64,000 bases of DNA from a virus, in the IMG/VR virus record IMGVR_UViG_3300042542_004481, positions 1 to 64,000 of that record, one strand, 5' to 3'. Of the stretch, positions 13,529 through 21,571 are shown in pieces (within the stretch, counting starts at the first letter, position 1; each line of letters begins with the position of its first letter). The translations under genes and the position numbers were made by a program. The notes below the pieces were generated by a model. The model did no database searches and was not told the origin of the DNA. It was given only the letters and a program-made list of their open reading frames with translations.

Positions 13529-13738
13529 ATGGAAATAGTAACAAACCACAAAGGTATAGAGCTTAGAGTTGGTGATAAGATCATAATCATATCTGATAAA
13601 CTAGGAGATAGATCTCTAAGTACTGTAACCCTGGGGGAAGTACTAACCATAACAGGTTTTTCAGATGATGGAAAAATTCTGTATCACAATAACTCTTTAG
13701 CCTTACCGGTAAACAGTAATCTTTATGAGAAATCATAG
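13529..13738 (+). CDS. Small SH3-like hypothetical protein
   Basis: This 69-residue protein appears all-beta: GIELRVGDKIIIISDKLGD, STVTLGEVLTITGFSDDGKILYHN. Its pattern resembles a small KOW/SH3 barrel of unknown role. It starts three bases after the tRNA-like element and overlaps the following small membrane gene by 14 bases. Confidence 0.6.
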   Translation: MEIVTNHKGIELRVGDKIIIISDKLGDRSLSTVTLGEVLTITGFSDDGKILYHNNSLALPVNSNLYEKS

Positions 13739-13823
13739 TAGGCGAAGTACGCACGCCTTAGTTGTTGCGTACATGGCACTGATACTAGCAGGTATCTGCC
13801 TCTTTATAACTATGGTAAAATAG
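13725..13823 (+). CDS. Very small single-pass membrane protein
   Basis: A 32-codon frame, MRNHSRRSTH followed by a hydrophobic stretch of about 20 residues (ALVVAYMALILAG and on) and a final Lys. A positively charged N-terminus before one membrane helix predicts the N-terminus inside. It overlaps the previous stop by 14 bases and ends four bases before the radical-SAM gene, so it fills the gap exactly. It could be a membrane-active peptide; function unknown. Confidence 0.5.
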   Translation: MRNHSRRSTHALVVAYMALILAGICLFITMVK

Positions 13824-13827
13824 ATTT

Positions 13828-14685
13828 ATGGTAGAAAAAGTAACTAGAAAGTCTATGGTCATAAGGCCCAGTGGTAGAAGCACGGACTTTATTAGTCCAA
13901 GCTTTGGCCACGGGTGCTTAGGTTTTAACTGTAGTTACTGCTACATGAAAAGGTATAAACCTACAGGTTTAACAGTAGCAACCAATACAGAAGACATACT
14001 TACAGCTATCGATCATCACGCCTGGTTTGCTACAGTAGACAAGCCTAATCAAACACACGAGGAGTTTGTTACCTATGATATCTCTTGCAATGAAGACTTC
14101 GCTTTACATCTGAAGTATCACGATTGGAAAAAGATCTTTGATTTTTTTAAGACTCACCCTATAGCAATGGGGAGCTTTGCTACTAAGTATGTAAACCCAA
14201 AGCTGTTAGACTATGATCCAGAAAAAAAGATCAGGATCAGATTTAGTCTTATGCCGGATAAGTACTCCCGGATACTTGAGCCTAATACCTCACCCATAGA
14301 TCTAAGGATTAAAAGTATAGACCAATTTGTAAAGACCGGATACGAAGTACACATCAACTTTAGTCCTGTTATTGTAACAGATGACTGGTTAGTAGAGTAT
14401 GAAGAACTGTTTAGACAAGTGGCTGCCGGGGTAGAAAATAAGAAAGAGGTAAAGGCCGAGGTTATCTTTCTTACTCATAATGAGGATAAGCACAAACATA
14501 ATCTAAACTTCGGTCTAGGAGGTGAGGATCTTTTGTGGCAACCGGATATCCAAGAGTCAAAAATATCTCAGTATGGTGGAGAAAACATAAGATATAAACA
14601 CGATCTTAAAGCTTCTTTTATTAAGCAGTGGACGGATCTTCACGATGAGGTAATCCCTTGGAACACTATACGATACATCTTCTAG
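13828..14685 (+). CDS. Radical-SAM protein, spore-photoproduct-lyase-like
   Basis: This 285-residue protein has three Cys (C30, C35, C38) in GHGCLGFNCSYCYMKRY, a Cx4Cx2C cluster-binding motif followed by Tyr as in radical-SAM enzymes. The body alternates strands and helices as expected for the TIM-like barrel. It includes MGSFATKYVNPKLLDYDPEKK and RIRFSLMPDKYSRILEP, which recall the spore photoproduct lyase branch that repairs thymine dimers. It may repair or modify DNA bases, but the substrate cannot be read from sequence. The AlkB-like gene follows 22 bases later, suggesting a joint DNA repair or modification unit. Confidence 0.75.
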   Translation: MVEKVTRKSMVIRPSGRSTDFISPSFGHGCLGFNCSYCYMKRYKPTGLTVATNTEDILTAIDHHAWFATVDKPNQTHEEFVTYDISCNEDFALHLKYHDWKKIFDFFKTHPIAMGSFATKYVNPKLLDYDPEKKIRIRFSLMPDKYSRILEPNTSPIDLRIKSIDQFVKTGYEVHINFSPVIVTDDWLVEYEELFRQVAAGVENKKEVKAEVIFLTHNEDKHKHNLNFGLGGEDLLWQPDIQESKISQYGGENIRYKHDLKASFIKQWTDLHDEVIPWNTIRYIF

Positions 14686-14707
14686 ATATATTGTATATTT
14701 ATATTCC

Positions 14708-15178
14708 ATGATTGAGATAATAGAAAACTTTGTAGATGAGGACTTTGAAAAAGCTATAATAAGTATGGCAAAAAAAGCTCCTAAGAATACAGTTAAAGGG
14801 CGAAGCAAGATTATGCGCTGGGGATCTGATATCTACAGAGATAAAGATAACCTTAGTTTACAAATACCTGAAATATTCTTACCTCTTAAGGATAAAATCC
14901 TTTTCAACAACGCTCAGATAAACCAGTATAACGTAGGAGATTATGCTCAATGGCATATAGACGATCCGAAGATGGGAGAAACTATCCATATAATAAGTCT
15001 TCTATCAGATTGTAAGATTCGATTTAGGAAAGATGATACCGATCTTTTAATAGAAGAGCACACCCTACCCCGATTTTCTTACATGAAATTTTATGGCGAA
15101 AAAAGATGGAAATGGAAACACTCTGTCTTTGCCGATAAACCTCGTTATTCTGTAGTACTAAGAAACATGACTCTATGA
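14708..15178 (+). CDS. AlkB-like Fe(II)/2-oxoglutarate dioxygenase
   Basis: The product has 156 residues. The double-stranded beta-helix core shows INQYNVGDYAQWHIDD (metal ligands H83 and D85), a distal His in RWKWKHSV (H138), and RYSVVLRN supplying the Arg that binds 2-oxoglutarate. This is the AlkB order and spacing, in a short single-domain form. AlkB enzymes oxidatively remove alkyl groups from DNA or RNA bases. It directly follows the radical-SAM gene and shares a four-base overlap with the next gene. A nucleotide-modifying rather than repair role remains possible. Confidence 0.8.
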   Translation: MIEIIENFVDEDFEKAIISMAKKAPKNTVKGRSKIMRWGSDIYRDKDNLSLQIPEIFLPLKDKILFNNAQINQYNVGDYAQWHIDDPKMGETIHIISLLSDCKIRFRKDDTDLLIEEHTLPRFSYMKFYGEKRWKWKHSVFADKPRYSVVLRNMTL

Positions 15179-15378
15179 CTGTTATACACGAGATTCAACA
15201 AGTGATTTGGGTAGATACACCTTTGGGTCATGGCTGCGCTTTATTTCTTATAGACTACGGTCCTCATGAAAATACTGTATGGGTAGTAGCCCTTCAGAAA
15301 ACAAGAGAAGTAAAACACTTTAATAGCAACCAGGTAAAGGTATGTTACAACCACACATTTGATATTAACAATGAATAG
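15175..15378 (+). CDS. Small beta-rich hypothetical protein
   Basis: The product has 67 residues with strands VIWVDTPLGHGCALFLIDYG and TVWVVALQ. The pattern is that of a short barrel similar to small phage proteins of unknown function. ATGA couples it to the AlkB-like gene, and its stop overlaps the next start (ATGAATAG). Confidence 0.6.
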   Translation: MTVIHEIQQVIWVDTPLGHGCALFLIDYGPHENTVWVVALQKTREVKHFNSNQVKVCYNHTFDINNE

Positions 15379-15724
15379 TATAGAAAAGTATCATGAGATC
15401 ATAGATGAGCATGGTACATGGGAAAATTATCTGGCCTATATTAAACAGATAAACAAATCAAAAAAGAAAAAGATGGAAGTAAATCTTAAAGATCTATGCC
15501 GGCAAAAGGAAACTCTTAAGTACATTGCTAGTGTTCTAAGAGAACAATCTATACTAAAAGGCTTAGCGAAAAAGTTGGAAAAGACTGTAGACTTTTACGA
15601 CGATATCGAAAGAGATCTCGAGCTCGGCGGAGAATGCATAATAGAACTAGATAAGCCTCGCTTAGAAGCTATCGAAGAAAGAAACAAAATGTTACAGTTC
15701 CTAAATCAAAGCGACGACCTATGA
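15371..15724 (+). CDS. Helical hypothetical protein
   Basis: This 117-residue protein is almost entirely helical and charged (KEKLAKKLEKTVDFYDDIERDLELGG), probably a helical bundle or coiled coil. The ATG at 15371 overlaps the preceding stop and is preferred to an upstream TTG. Its end overlaps the next start. Family not recognised. Confidence 0.6.
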   Translation: MNSIEKYHEIIDEHGTWENYLAYIKQINKSKKKKMEVNLKDLCRQKETLKYIASVLREQSILKGLAKKLEKTVDFYDDIERDLELGGECIIELDKPRLEAIEERNKMLQFLNQSDDL

Positions 15725-16038
15725 TCTATATCAAAGAAGACTTAGATAAAAGAAACAATGCTATCACAGCATTTATGGGAGGGCCAAAGTATCTTAAAGA
15801 GAAACACTTTTCCGATCTTATGGATGAAGAGTTTGAGCTCATAGGTCTAGAGGATCTACGCTTTCACAAATCCTGGGACTGGCTCATACCGGTATGGTCT
15901 AAGGTAAGATTTAAGCTTTCACCTATGGCCGTGATCGGAGCGATTACCTACATCGATGAAAACAAAATAGAAGATCTGTACGAGTTGCTGTCTAATACCT
16001 GTATAAACTGGTGTAAAGAAAACAATATCAAGCTATGA
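15721..16038 (+). CDS. Small hypothetical phage protein
   Basis: The product has 105 residues: a helical N-terminus and a middle segment DLRFHKSWDWLIPVWSKVRFKL. A C-terminal helix follows (IEDLYELLSNTCINWCKENN). Proteins with the 'HxSWDWLIPVW.KI' pattern recur in Bacteroidota phages without assigned function. It overlaps the neighbours by four bases on each side. Confidence 0.65.
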   Translation: MIYIKEDLDKRNNAITAFMGGPKYLKEKHFSDLMDEEFELIGLEDLRFHKSWDWLIPVWSKVRFKLSPMAVIGAITYIDENKIEDLYELLSNTCINWCKENNIKL

Positions 16039-16445
16039 GTGACCACAAGAAAATGATCTACCACGGCAAGTTTATAGCTCACACCGATGGTAGCATATCC
16101 CCATTGGCTGCTTCTGACAATGAGAGGTTTAAACTATTCAAAGAAAACCTTCAGCCGGATCAGACCATAGAGGTGTTTATGGACTCGGATTTAGATAACG
16201 GGACAGTAGCTCAACTAGCTAAGATCCATGCATGTATAAGAGAACTAGCCAAGGATACTGGTTATAGTTTTGAAGACATGAAGCTTGAGGTCAAGAGACA
16301 AGCAGGCTTATGTGTAAAGAAGAATCTTGGAGGAGAAGTGTTTATGGTATGTAAATCATTTGCTGATTGCTCCAAGGATGAACTAGCCCTAGCTATTGAA
16401 GCTATCTTACAGATAGGGGATACAGTGGGCATAAACTTTAGATAA
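16035..16445 (+). CDS. Hypothetical protein, NinB-like C-terminus
   Basis: The product has 136 residues. The C-terminal half (TGYSFEDMKLEVKRQAGL, then KSFADCSKDELALAIEAILQIGDTVGI) resembles the end of NinB/YbcN-type phage recombination proteins that bind single-stranded DNA. The N-terminal half does not show the expected pattern clearly, so the assignment is tentative. It is coupled to the preceding gene by a four-base overlap. Confidence 0.5.
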   Translation: MSDHKKMIYHGKFIAHTDGSISPLAASDNERFKLFKENLQPDQTIEVFMDSDLDNGTVAQLAKIHACIRELAKDTGYSFEDMKLEVKRQAGLCVKKNLGGEVFMVCKSFADCSKDELALAIEAILQIGDTVGINFR

Positions 16446-16446
16446 G

Positions 16447-17013
16447 ATGACACACAAAATAATAACCACAGAAAACTATCTACTTGTTGTAGATGATTCA
16501 GAGATTAAATATAAAACTTGGTATCTTGATGATGCTAAACAAGTTAGACAATGTGTAGTTTTAGATACTGACTATTGGAAATCAAGGAAAGATTACAAAA
16601 AAATCATAGCGCACTTACCACTGAACAACTCACCAATACTTGAAGGTGTTGACTTGCTTCCACCACTTGAAGATGAGGTTGAGAAGTTGGCTGATGAATT
16701 TAAAAATTCATATAAAAAGGTTGGTGTTACTGATTATGAAGTTTCATCATTTACTATAGGGTATAACAAAGCCAAAGAGAAATATAAGTACACAGAAGAG
16801 CATATTCTTGATGCTTGGGAATTAGGAGCTTCAGAAGGACTGCCATTAACAAGGGAAAAAAAGAATAATTTAATTAAGCACCTACAACAACCAAAGATGC
16901 CTGTTGGGTTTGAGTGTGAGATGGATTATGTGCCATCAACATTTAATATTTGGGAAAAAACAATAATCAACTCACAAGGTCTTACTCAATGGGTAGGAGA
17001 ATATATTTATTAA
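16447..17013 (+). CDS. Hypothetical protein, possibly acquired
   Basis: The product has 188 residues. The N-terminal 60 are beta-rich (KIITTENYLLVVDDSEIKYKTWYLDD), then an acidic helical part with LADEFKNSYK and AWELGASEGLPLTREKKNNLIKHL. From memory the middle resembles short proteins common in phages and conjugative elements of Bacteroides. It uses more TTG, GTT and AAA codons than neighbours, which may indicate a separate origin. It is convergent with the gene at 17010-17315, with the stops overlapping. Confidence 0.6.
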   Translation: MTHKIITTENYLLVVDDSEIKYKTWYLDDAKQVRQCVVLDTDYWKSRKDYKKIIAHLPLNNSPILEGVDLLPPLEDEVEKLADEFKNSYKKVGVTDYEVSSFTIGYNKAKEKYKYTEEHILDAWELGASEGLPLTREKKNNLIKHLQQPKMPVGFECEMDYVPSTFNIWEKTIINSQGLTQWVGEYIY

Positions 17014-17315
17014 GAAAGGCCTTCCTGAACATTAGCCGGGATCTCTACCTCTTCCATCTTTGTAGCACCTTGTTCTTTGGCTGAAGATTCAATCTCTAAC
17101 ATCAGGATGGTAAGAGTCTGGATATGATATTCAAACTCGTTCTCTGCCTGTTTTTTTTCCTTAAGCTTTTGCATGGCAGCTACTAGTTCTTCCTGAGATT
17201 TACTTTGGGAATAGTGTATAGTAAGCTGCTGAAGACGGGCATAGAAATGACCCGGGATCTCAATAGTTATCTTAGCGTCGAAAGGAATAGTCTCGATTGA
17301 TTGTTTGTTTGTCAT
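17010..17315 (-). CDS. Small helical hypothetical protein on the opposite strand
   Basis: The product has 101 residues. The N-terminal strand DAKITIEIPGHFYARLQQLTIHY leads into long helices (EELVAAMQKLKEKKQ, YHIQTLTILMLEIESSAKEQ), so it is probably an oligomeric helical protein. No plus-strand gene covers this stretch, and a 43-base divergent spacer with an inverted repeat separates it from the uracil-DNA glycosylase gene. Both points support a real gene. A small regulator of the divergent spacer would fit, but no DNA-binding fold is evident. Confidence 0.65.
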   Translation of the reverse strand: MTNKQSIETIPFDAKITIEIPGHFYARLQQLTIHYSQSKSQEELVAAMQKLKEKKQAENEFEYHIQTLTILMLEIESSAKEQGATKMEEVEIPANVQEGLS

Positions 17316-17381
17316 GGCGCTAAAGTAAAAACAAATCTTAAACTTTACAAGTGTAAAAATGAGTAACCCAACAAGTGTAAA
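17316..17381 (+). promoter_or_regulatory. Divergent control site with palindrome and repeated box
   Basis: TTTACA-AG-TGTAAA (17344-17357) is a perfect two-fold site abutting the ATG at 17359. Its right half, CAAGTGTAAA (17348-17357), recurs at 17372-17381, 24 bases on and inside the glycosylase reading frame. It lies between two divergent genes and is a good operator candidate. Confidence 0.45.
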
Positions 17382-18078
17382 CTTAGAAGAAGTACAGCTT
17401 AAACTTTATGAAAGACTCAAGCCATCAGGCTGGGCAGATAAGCTTAAAGGATTTCTTCTTAGTGATGATTTTAAAAAGATTCTGGAGACATTAGCAGACG
17501 AAGTGAGAAACAACCAGCGATTTACTCCCCAGATTAAACAACTCTTCAGAGCATTTGAAGAGTGTCCCTATAGCGAACTAAAGGTAGTTATGGTAGGGCA
17601 AGATCCTTATCCTTACCCGGGCGTAGCCGATGGGATAGCTTTTTCTTGTGCCAATGACGGCCGAGTGCAAGCTTCTTTACGGTATATGTTCAAAGAGATA
17701 GAAGATACTGTCTATCCTATGGAAGGATACGAATGGAACCCGGATCTGGCTAGATGGTCAAATCAGGGTATCCTAATAATCAATACGTCTTTAACAACAA
17801 CTATTAACAAGATAGGTCAACACTATGCCTTATGGCAACCCTTTATTGCATATGTACTTGACATCCTGGCCTTTAATAATCCGGGTTTAGTCTACGTGTT
17901 TATGGGTAAGAAAGCTCAAGAGTGGATGAAGTCTATACCAGATAACAACTGGAAGATAGCTTGCAATCATCCTGCCTCGGCAGCTCATGCTCAATCAGAA
18001 ACATGGGACTCCGGTGACATGTTCAATAAGGTAAAGGACCTGGTCAAAAAACATTATGCCTATGAAATCAAATGGTAA
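17359..18078 (+). CDS. ung: Uracil-DNA glycosylase, family 1
   Basis: This 239-residue protein has the water-activating motif GQDPYPYPG (D82) and ADGIAFS. The C-terminal HPASAAHAQ (H204) corresponds to the HPSPLSA loop of Ung. It removes uracil from DNA, so the phage genome is unlikely to contain uracil in place of thymine. The length is normal for the family. The following Dda-like helicase overlaps the end by 23 bases, so repair and replication genes are co-translated. Confidence 0.92.
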   Translation: MSNPTSVNLEEVQLKLYERLKPSGWADKLKGFLLSDDFKKILETLADEVRNNQRFTPQIKQLFRAFEECPYSELKVVMVGQDPYPYPGVADGIAFSCANDGRVQASLRYMFKEIEDTVYPMEGYEWNPDLARWSNQGILIINTSLTTTINKIGQHYALWQPFIAYVLDILAFNNPGLVYVFMGKKAQEWMKSIPDNNWKIACNHPASAAHAQSETWDSGDMFNKVKDLVKKHYAYEIKW

Positions 18079-19759
18079 TAGCAACAAGAAGATGTCTCCA
18101 TCAGAAGTAAGCGACTGGATGCATAAATCTAGGGTGGCTCCTTTATGGAAAAAGAGAACCGCTGAGTATCTGAAGAGAAAACTTATTACCATGGATCAGA
18201 TGTTGACCTTGAATAAGATGATTGACTCTAAAGATCCTGACAGCCGTAATCTTTTCTTAGAGGTGGTTGCTCAGATCCTTAAAGAGAATCTAGTAATAGG
18301 TCTAAACGATGGGCAGAAAAAAGCCTTTGAGCAGATTACAGATTATACCAGTTTACCCTTCCCTGGATTTTTAGATGAAGGAGCTGAGGCTTTTCCTCAA
18401 GGCTTCGTACTAAAAGGTTACGCCGGTACCGGTAAGACATTCTTAATAAAGCGTGTTATAGAATACATATGTAACACGGACACCAATGCTAAAATTGCTA
18501 TCGGTGCTCCAACAAACAAAGCTGTACAGGTTTTGTATAAGAGCTCTGGAGCAAATGCTACTGGTCATAAAGGGTATGTCTTTGAAGATATCTTTGATAA
18601 GAATGCTCGGATTGTGTACAGTACTATTCACAAACTCTTAGGTTTAAAAGAAACCATAACGGATAAAGGTGAGCAATTATTTCTAGAAGATTCTATGAAT
18701 GATAGCGAGCTTAGTAAGTTTAGTTATCTTATCGTAGATGAGGTATCTATGTTGGACGATGATCTTTGCAAAAAGATTATGCAATACTCTGACAGAATAA
18801 AGATCATATTTATGGGTGATCCTGCTCAGATTCCTCCGGTAAAAAGAAAAGATGCTCTTCCTCTAAAGAATCCTCAAGATCACTCTTATAGATTCTTGTA
18901 TGGAGAGCTTACGGAAATTATGCGTCAGCAAGGAGAACATCCTATAGTAGATGCATCCTTTGCTATAAGAACAAGTCTCCATGATCCGGAACCTTTGACT
19001 GATATTAAAACACAGCTCAATGATAAGGGTCATGGGATAATCAGAATCAATCTCTCTACAGAGAAAGACAAGATCAAACCGATACTAAAACAGTACTTCG
19101 ATACGCCAGAGTTTGCTGAAAACAATGACCACATGCGAGTAATCGCCTGGAAAAATGCTACAGTAGAATACATAAACAGCGTAGTAAGGGAACTGATCTA
19201 TGGTAAAAATCCTGAAAGGTTTATTGTAGGCGAAAAGCTAATAGCTAAGAAACCTATATCTGAAAAACTAAAATCGGATAAAGATCATAGTTGGGATTAT
19301 TGGAAAGTAGTATACCCTACTTCAGAAGAACTAACCGTAGAAGAAGTATGTGAAGATTATATTACTATTCAAGAAGGAGACTTTAAGCTTAAAGCAAAAG
19401 TATATGAGCTAGATGTTAGCTCGGTAAATGTGTTCACAGGATCTGTGATAAGCCGGTATATAAATGTAATCCATGAAGATAGCGAGATTGCTTATAAGAA
19501 TCTCTTAGAAAAAGCCAGACAAAAAGCTATGTCTACAAAAAAAGGTATAGACTGGGTAATCTATTTCAATCTTATGAAGTGGTCAGCTGAAGTGATGTAT
19601 GGATATGCTATTACTGCTCACAAATCTCAAGGATCAACATACAAGAATGTCATGATCATGGAATCTGACGTAGATGCTAACAATAAAATAGTGGAAAGAA
19701 ACCGGATAAAGTATACAGCTTATTCCAGAGCAACAGACGTACTCTTTGTGGTAAAGTAA
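18056..19759 (+). CDS. SF1B DNA helicase, Dda/RecD-like
   Basis: The product has 567 residues. It carries a Q motif LNDGQKKAF (83-91), Walker A GYAGTGKT (121-128), Walker B LIVDEVSML and motif III GDPAQIPPV. The C-terminal motifs V/VI are AITAHKSQGSTY and YTAYSRAT. This is the order of 5'-3' Dda/RecD2-type helicases that remodel replication forks and displace proteins. The start at 18056 overlaps the glycosylase end; 18062 is an alternative. It meets a convergent minus-strand pair with no spacer. Confidence 0.9.
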   Translation: MPMKSNGNSNKKMSPSEVSDWMHKSRVAPLWKKRTAEYLKRKLITMDQMLTLNKMIDSKDPDSRNLFLEVVAQILKENLVIGLNDGQKKAFEQITDYTSLPFPGFLDEGAEAFPQGFVLKGYAGTGKTFLIKRVIEYICNTDTNAKIAIGAPTNKAVQVLYKSSGANATGHKGYVFEDIFDKNARIVYSTIHKLLGLKETITDKGEQLFLEDSMNDSELSKFSYLIVDEVSMLDDDLCKKIMQYSDRIKIIFMGDPAQIPPVKRKDALPLKNPQDHSYRFLYGELTEIMRQQGEHPIVDASFAIRTSLHDPEPLTDIKTQLNDKGHGIIRINLSTEKDKIKPILKQYFDTPEFAENNDHMRVIAWKNATVEYINSVVRELIYGKNPERFIVGEKLIAKKPISEKLKSDKDHSWDYWKVVYPTSEELTVEEVCEDYITIQEGDFKLKAKVYELDVSSVNVFTGSVISRYINVIHEDSEIAYKNLLEKARQKAMSTKKGIDWVIYFNLMKWSAEVMYGYAITAHKSQGSTYKNVMIMESDVDANNKIVERNRIKYTAYSRATDVLFVVK

Positions 19760-20170
19760 TCAGTGCACTATAAAGTAGGCAAGGGATGCTCCTAGTACGA
19801 TGCTAGAAGATAACCAGCCGATCTTTAACCAGCGCTTTTGGTTATTAGCCACAGAGAGTTTCTCTGTTAAGTCTGCTATGTCTTGTTCTTTAATCTTAAT
19901 GATGCGATCTTTAATAGCAGACTGAGTGTTGAGCATCGCGATCTCGCGATCTTTTTCTTTGACAAGGCTATCTCTGTTATCTAATTTAGCATTGGCTACG
20001 GACAATAAAGTATCGCAGGCTCTCCCTTCTACAATGCTGGCGGCAATGTAGCGTAACTCTGTTAAGCCGTAACACTTAACGGTATCTGGACTTGTACTTC
20101 CAGTTTGCGCGTATAATGGAGTCCAGCTCATCAGGAGAAGCGTCAGAAAGAATAAACTTGATTTTATCAC
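19760..20170 (-). CDS. Secreted/membrane coiled-coil protein, possible outer spanin partner
   Basis: The product has 136 residues: a signal peptide (MIKSSLFFLTLLLMSWTPLYA), then a short domain with two Cys (VKCYG, GRACD). A long coiled coil and a C-terminal membrane segment (IGWLSSSIVLGASLAYFIV) follow. It overlaps the upstream membrane-anchored coiled-coil gene by 95 bases, the nested arrangement typical of two-component spanins that fuse the cell membranes at lysis. It lacks an obvious lipobox, so the exact topology is unsure. Confidence 0.5.
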   Translation of the reverse strand: MIKSSLFFLTLLLMSWTPLYAQTGSTSPDTVKCYGLTELRYIAASIVEGRACDTLLSVANAKLDNRDSLVKEKDREIAMLNTQSAIKDRIIKIKEQDIADLTEKLSVANNQKRWLKIGWLSSSIVLGASLAYFIVH

Positions 20171-20402
20171 GTGTTCTATAAATTATAGGTGTCTCAATAT
20201 TCTTTAAGCTATCGTAAGATTTCTCAAGCTTGTTTTGCAAAACTTTGCTAGAATCTATACGACGTTGCAATATAAGCAAAGAATCTCTTAAGAGCTTTTC
20301 ATCTTTAGAAGGATCTGGCTTGTTAGACTTTTCAAAAAATATAAAAAGCAACAGACCTATGATGCTACAAACTAAAACGAGTATGAGAAACTTTTCTTTC
20401 AT
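20076..20402 (-). CDS. N-anchored coiled-coil protein, probable i-spanin
   Basis: The product has 108 residues from ATG at 20402. A membrane helix right at the N-terminus (MKEKFLILVLVCSIIGLLLFIFF) precedes a periplasmic coiled coil rich in Asp/Lys/Leu. It ends in SPDELDSIIRANW, like the C-termini of Rz-type inner spanins. I chose 20402 over 20444 because the membrane helix should start the protein. It overlaps the next gene in another frame, as Rz/Rz1 pairs do. Expression is from the divergent region at 20403-20547. Confidence 0.55.
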   Translation of the reverse strand: MKEKFLILVLVCSIIGLLLFIFFEKSNKPDPSKDEKLLRDSLLILQRRIDSSKVLQNKLEKSYDSLKNIETPIIYRTRDKIKFILSDASPDELDSIIRANWKYKSRYR

Positions 20403-20547
20403 AGTTTTATTTGTAGCGATATTCCCGTGGGAAAAGATCGACAAGGGAATAATCGCTACCTTGCTGGCCCTATTTACCAGATTTGTCGATCAGGAGACTA
20501 GGTATTCTAGTATACTAAAAAAAGATTAAACCACCAAAAAAAGTAAT
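20403..20547 (+). promoter_or_regulatory. Divergent control region with interlocked inverted repeats
   Basis: GTAGCGATATTCCC (20413-20426) is inverted at 20445-20459 with one extra A. GATCGACAA (20436-20444), which lies in its loop, is inverted exactly at 20483-20491. The two stems interlock, so as RNA they would form a pseudoknot or two competing folds. The region separates the minus-strand lysis pair from the plus-strand DnaA-like gene. It could hold both promoters, an operator, or a replication-initiation site. Confidence 0.4.
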
Positions 20548-21036
20548 ATGGCTATTATAAATAATGTGGAAAGCGAAGCGAAAGGAATGATTGCAATCTT
20601 TAAAAAAGATTTCTTTGAAAAGTTTGGGGTATATCCAGACGTATACTACAATCTTATACCAGATGAACCAAGAAAATCAGTAAGCTTAAAAGCTTTTGAA
20701 GAGCTTGTAAATCAAGTATACGAAAGTGTTTTCCCAAATAGCTGTTATGAAGGAGGTATTCGGAGTAGGAAAAGGAAGAGAGAAATAGTAATCTTTAGAC
20801 AACTATTCTTTAGCCTGGCTCAGGAAATGGGATTTGGCCCAAGTTATCTGGGTTGCTTTTTAAATTTTGATCATGCTACAGTAATACACTCTAGAAAAGC
20901 TATAAGAAATCTTCTAGATTCAAACGATAGAGATACAGTTCTTTACCATAACCTTGTAAAAGATGCCTTTAAAAAAAGATTTAGCCCTGATGGAAATGTT
21001 TTCCAAAATATCGGAAGCCGGGCTGACACCGAATGA
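20548..21036 (+). CDS. DnaA domain-IV-like DNA-binding protein
   Basis: The product has 162 residues. The C-terminal half holds KREIVIFRQLFFSLAQEMGF, then FDHATVIHSRKAI, matching the DnaA signature in which a DHxTVxHA helix-turn-helix reads the DnaA box. The ATPase domains of DnaA are absent. It could recognise phage or host DnaA boxes and mark an origin, or compete with host DnaA. The DnaB-like helicase lies less than 1 kb downstream, which supports a replication role. It follows the repeat-rich region 20403-20547. Confidence 0.75.
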   Translation: MAIINNVESEAKGMIAIFKKDFFEKFGVYPDVYYNLIPDEPRKSVSLKAFEELVNQVYESVFPNSCYEGGIRSRKRKREIVIFRQLFFSLAQEMGFGPSYLGCFLNFDHATVIHSRKAIRNLLDSNDRDTVLYHNLVKDAFKKRFSPDGNVFQNIGSRADTE

Positions 21037-21571
21037 GTTTTATTTGTTGTGCTGCATGCGAGAAAACGTTGGAGCACAGCATATCAATATCCATCAAGAC
21101 CTAAGGACTCTACAGGAGAAAGATTGGATTGCTGAAAACATGATGCTTCAACCTAAAGCTATGAGCCTTCTTGCTGTAGTAGATAGTTTCTTTAAGGTTC
21201 ATAAGAAGAAGACAAGTACTCAACTACTAGGCAAAGAGTTTACCGATAACATGGTTAAGTACAACGAGTTATTCCCGAAGAAGAAAGCGGGTAGCGGAAA
21301 GTATATGCGCTCTAGTATAAAAAATATAGAGACAGCTTTTCGATGGTTTTTTGAGAACCATGATTATACATGGGATGTCATCATAGAAGCCACAACAAAA
21401 TATCTCTTACAACAAGAGGTAGAAAACTACAAGTTTACCCGGACATCTGTATATTTTATACGCAAGCATGATAAGGGTATTGTGGGATCAGATTTAGCAG
21501 ACTGGTGCGAGATTACAAAGTCCGGAGAAGATCCTGATGAAAGCAAAATATTTACAGAAAAGGTAGTGTAA
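20990..21571 (+). CDS. Possible replication accessory protein
   Basis: This product of about 194 residues starts MEMFSKISEAGLTPNEFYLLCCMRE, a segment like a winged-helix N-terminus. It is mostly helical afterwards (YMRSSIKNIETAFRWFFENHDY, then a long helix to VYFIRKHDKG). It overlaps the DnaA-like gene by 47 bases in a different frame and precedes the DnaB-like helicase. Its place between an origin-binding candidate and a helicase is where helicase loaders sit in many phages, but no loader motif is seen. Function unknown. Confidence 0.6.
   Translation: MEMFSKISEAGLTPNEFYLLCCMRENVGAQHINIHQDLRTLQEKDWIAENMMLQPKAMSLLAVVDSFFKVHKKKTSTQLLGKEFTDNMVKYNELFPKKKAGSGKYMRSSIKNIETAFRWFFENHDYTWDVIIEATTKYLLQQEVENYKFTRTSVYFIRKHDKGIVGSDLADWCEITKSGEDPDESKIFTEKVV

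Noticed and set aside
17359-18078. Uracil-containing phage DNA
   Set aside because: An intact uracil-DNA glycosylase is encoded, which would attack such a genome.
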